From Chytridium lagenaria (taxonomy: Eukaryota > Chytridiomycota > Chytridiomycetes > Chytridiales > Chytridiaceae): a stretch of DNA of 64,000 bases. This document shows, one piece after another, positions 60,397-64,000 of the stretch. The translations under genes and the position numbers were made by a program. The notes under the pieces are model-generated. The model had not been told where the DNA came from. It did no database searches and worked only from the letters and a program-made list of their open reading frames with translations. Location: positions 1 through 64,000 of the forward strand of contig JAHLKC010000127.1 in the NCBI GenBank assembly GCA_025449115.1. The letters run 5' to 3'. Each line of letters begins with the position of its first letter. The first letter of the stretch is position 1.

Positions 60397-63300
60397 TCAT
60401 GGTACCAAGACTTGCCATAATGTACCAGAAACTTTTGTAACGGTAAGAGCTTGCTGACCTTCGATTTTCTTGAAATTCAAGACGTTTTTTTTTGCCACCA
60501 ACGTTGAAAGGAGTCCTACACGATTTGCAAGTTAGCACAGCCGGTCATAATAAAGTTAGAAAAGTAGCAAGTGCAATCCATATAATAGATCATAAAGAAA
60601 TAAAGACACTCACTGCAACCCAATATCAACCCTCAGCGCCTTCCCCCCTCCCTTCCCATCATAGCCAATCGACTAGCAAACTCAATTTCAGCCCCATCAC
60701 ATCTCACCACAATATCTCCTTTACTCTTTTCGAAGCAAAAAGATGGAACACTATGATGCCATCATTTAACGATGATAGCGATATATCTACGAGTTCCTGG
60801 AGAGGCACTTTTTCTTTGAAGAGAGGTTTTTAGGGTTCAGGAGGTGGAGGGTTGTGGGAGTTAGGGCGAGAATGCGGGGGGCGTCTTTTGTGGGGTTGTG
60901 GCGATGAAGTTTTATGCAGGAGATGGCGCTGAGAAGGGGCTCTGGGTTGTGTACCGTTAAGTTAGAAGAAAGGACGGCCATTTAAAACAGATGAGTATAT
61001 GATTATTACCTCCATTCGAAACTTGCGCCCATTTTGATGAACACTCGGGGGATGTAAGACCCACCCTATCTGCAGAAAATCCTTTCTGCGTGCTGAAGCA
61101 GAAAAAAAAACCGTCAACTTTTGTTCATATATATAAAATAAAAAAAACATAAAGAACCCCACCTTCCCGCATAGCTTTCCTTATTCCTAAACAGCTCCCA
61201 TGCGACAACTTTCCACCTCAAATATTCCCTCCTCTCTGCACTGAGCCCTCTCCTATAATTCCGTGCCAAACAACGATCATATGTCACCCTCAACGTTTCT
61301 GCCAGAATTTTCATTCCTCTTCCGGATGGGGGTTTTGGCCATTTCATTGTTCGCCAATGCACACCGGCCTCGCGCATCCGGGTGATAAGATTGTTGAGGT
61401 ATCTGAGGTTGCGGTGACGGCGGTAATTGCGTTGGATCATGGTGGCTGCGTATTTGGGGATACGGGTGCGCTTGTATTTGACGAATTTGCGAGCCTATGT
61501 GATATGTAAGTTCGGTAGTCATAACCGACGAAGAAAGACGTCTAAGGAATATAGAATTGATGCTCACCCTCCTTCCTCGTTGAATTTTTTGCAATATGAT
61601 GGTACTCTTTTTCAATCTAAGATATTTCAAATGGTACTAAGAAACATGAGCAAGATATTTAAATTATATCACAGCCTACCTGATACCTCCGAATATTTGC
61701 CTGTAACTTTATAAGGACCGCTCGTACCCTCTGATACTCCTTTTGAGCCTTGTAGGCCAGCCAACGAGCTCTAATCAACGTCGCAAGACGATGCTTCGCT
61801 GCATTCCTCGAAGTTTCAAGACTAACCAGCTACACACCCTGTTAGTCACGCATGAAAAGCAACCCCACTTCATTACCGTTGACGGATTCTTTATAAATAT
61901 CTTTTGTTTTCCCAAGCTTCCATTCCGCCGCTCCAATCTTCAACGCCTCAAACACAGCCTTCACGCCCTCGATAACAAGCTCCGACCCAACAGGAATGGC
62001 CGCCCCCTTCCATTTGGGCCATGTCAAAGGTGATAGCATCTTGAAACGATCCAAGAATTTTGCGTATTTCTGACGATAACAGAAGCCGGAACGACGGACA
62101 CGAACACTTTCTTGAAGACCTAGATAGCGGATTTGATGGAGAACGAGTTCGGGCTCAAAGAGACCAGCGGTTTTAGAAGCGTTGGGTTTGATGCAGCGGA
62201 TATAATGGGGGTTTTTGCTCATGAGGAGTTCGATAAGAGACGCCATGGACGCCTAGCCCAGGTTTCAGGACAGATCACAAAAAACCGAGACATTGAAGTA
62301 GATCTTACCTTAAACTGTGACCCCAATGTCTCTGGTCGCTTAGAATGAGTCTGTGACGTCGAATCCTCTGCCCCAGGTTGTGCCACCGGATAAAGGTCCC
62401 TCACAATAGCTCTTGAACTTGCCGCTCCCAAATTCACCAAATCCCTATACAGCAAATCCTTATTCTTCTCCAAGAACCCATCAGTGCAATAAGACACGTC
62501 ACCGGCGTAATGATGGATGATGAATACATCTGGGGTGAGACGAGAAGTCCGAGGGTTTTTCTCTCGAGAGTCAAAGTGTTTGTGATGGACGGCAACGTTG
62601 TTGAGACGAGAAAGGAAGGTTGTATCGGTATTTTCGGACATGGCGCATTCGTCGTCCAAGACGGCGAGGATGCCGGTGCGTTTCTGGCGGTTTTAGTGAA
62701 TTCTTTCATGGAGTGCTTACAGATTCAATTAAGTCGCAAATGATGGCGTTGTTGAAGTATTTGATTTCAGTCCATTCAATACCCTATTCATCAATTAGAT
62801 TTTCTCTCACCGTTTTTCAACGTTACCTCCTTTGCATACTCTTCTTGCTCGGATTTCAACGTCAATTCAATAAAAAGCTGCTGGAGCTTCTCGTTGCAAT
62901 AATTGATCATAAGCTGTTCAAAGCCGTTTCGTGCCATAATTTCAAAGCCGTAAATCTATACAAACTGGTAAGAAAGAAAGCAGAAGCCAGTCTTGCATAC
63001 ATCAAGGACTCCAATAACATTTCTCCTTCCCTTAATATTTGATTGTGACATGATGTGCTCATTGATTTTCTTAATAAGCCAATTAAAAAGTCGGCCGTAA
63101 AGCGATTTTGCGAATGCATCTCTTGCATACATTGCCTGGAATATTGTAAATCAAGCATATGATATATAAGCAACCTGTTCTGGACTTAAAGGAACCGAGA
63201 TATCCTTCTTTGTAGCGGGGTCATAAATAGAGCGGTAAGTGAGACCTTTCGCTAAATCCGACGGCGACGTTCCCAACAAACTTGCTGCCTTTGTCAAAGC

Positions 63301-64000
63301 TTCCAGAATAAGTACATATTCAAACGCATCCCATACCTTCACTCTTAAAAACACTACTTCCTGCTACCCCACAGTATCCGTTGCATTAATCCATCCAGGT
63401 TTAGACGCATCAAATCGAATGTTCCCCAGAAGCAATACAGCGGCAAGAACCTTCCAGATCTCGCTCCTATCTTCTGCGCTAATACCTAACGTCTCCAAAC
63501 TGTCCAATGTATGTTGGAAGGCACGAGAGTCTGTTAAGGTTCGCGTTCCGCCCTCTGAGTCGTCGGGTGAGGTGACGGTGACAACGACGGGGCTGGTGGC
63601 GGATTCTCGGATTTGAAGAGGTGCGCTGGGGCCAAATGACTGGGATTGAGGAATTTGAGGGATCAGGTAGGAGTAGTCCCGCACTTGGGGAGTAAGTCCG
63701 AGATTTGCTACATAGAGCATTATCAGTCAAAGTCTTAGAACGGAATACATACATAACTCCTCGGTGCTTAAACCCGACAAGAGTTGGTAGAAAATATGGA
63801 AGGAGCGCTCCTTTTCTGGTACGGCCACCACTCGCGGACTTTTCTAACAAATCTAAACACTATTAAATCGAAGTATGCGAACATGCGCCAACATGTAGTA
63901 ATTTTCCCTCCGATAGGATTGCCTCTAAAGTCAAATTGCAAATCCATATATTTTCCCTGAAGAGGTTGTGAGATATGAGTGTAAAATAAGATCCTTAAAC
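60397..64000 (-). CDS. MYO1: Class I myosin, 5'-partial: motor, IQ neck, TH1 tail
   Basis: Actin motor that binds membranes through its TH1 tail; fungal class I myosins drive endocytosis. The gene enters from the right edge, so the P-loop is outside. From 63960 down: [156 protein letters not shown] (actin-binding loop) and [20 protein letters not shown]. The neck (about 61800-61400) has several IQ-like helices, including [18 protein letters not shown]. The tail gives [88 protein letters not shown] and [20 protein letters not shown]. No SH3 domain follows. The final splice uses a clear gctaac branch site. Some exon joins are uncertain. Confidence 0.9.

Overview
The window is nuclear DNA of a eukaryote, most likely an early-diverging, zoosporic (chytrid-like) fungus. 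Genes are split by short GT-AG introns, often with a CTAAC-type branch site. The gene set is fungal in flavour: a Tlg1/syntaxin-6 SNARE, a Rap1/Rsr1 GTPase, a Crz1-like zinc-finger factor, PRO2, Kre33/NAT10 and small secreted proteins. It also includes a soluble adenylyl cyclase (ADCY10 type) and a class I myosin with a many-IQ neck and a TH1-only tail, which do not fit yeasts or most Dikarya. No rRNA, tRNA, CRISPR array or prokaryotic operon is visible.

Layout. 1-4.0 kb is mostly non-coding and AT-rich, with one orphan coding exon and a perfect 20-bp-arm palindrome. 4.0-6.0 kb holds the TLG1-like SNARE and a small membrane protein. 7.7-12 kb holds an unknown Pro/Ser-rich protein, histone H2B with TATA and CCAAT elements, and a single-pass membrane protein. 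12.9-17.0 kb holds a tetraspanin-like gene head to head with a 5'-truncated ABC-C transporter. 17.9-24.0 kb holds a Rap1-type GTPase and KRE33/NAT10. 24.4-31 kb holds an unknown protein, a leucine-rich-repeat protein with a probable CaaX end, PRO2 and a weak type II membrane candidate. 31.2-37.7 kb is one large soluble adenylyl cyclase. 38.3-39.6 kb is a multi-pass membrane protein. 40.4-43.5 kb has two convergent paralogues of a modular Cys-containing secreted protein. 44.2-48.1 kb is two adjacent tandem-repeat arrays (about 192 bp and about 280 bp) that look related. 48.3-50.8 kb is a poly-Q zinc-finger factor. 50.8-53.0 kb is a very AT-rich, microsatellite-laden interval. 53-60 kb holds an ankyrin protein, a Ser/Pro-rich protein and a large membrane protein. 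60.4-64 kb is a class I myosin that runs off the window edge.

A recurring property is that many conserved genes (H2B, Rap1, NAT10, ABC-C) are broken by single-base losses in short homopolymers, while the residues on either side stay conserved. I read these mainly as consensus errors in the assembly, concentrated at 14.9-24 kb, not as mass pseudogenization. Gene spans are therefore reliable, but exact exon joins are often not.

Functionally the window is a mix. Several genes relate to signalling and membranes (Rap1 GTPase, cAMP production by the cyclase, Crz1-like factor, tetraspanin, SNARE, membrane-binding myosin), others are housekeeping (H2B, NAT10, PRO2), and there is a secreted-protein pair. 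There is no evidence that neighbours are co-regulated.
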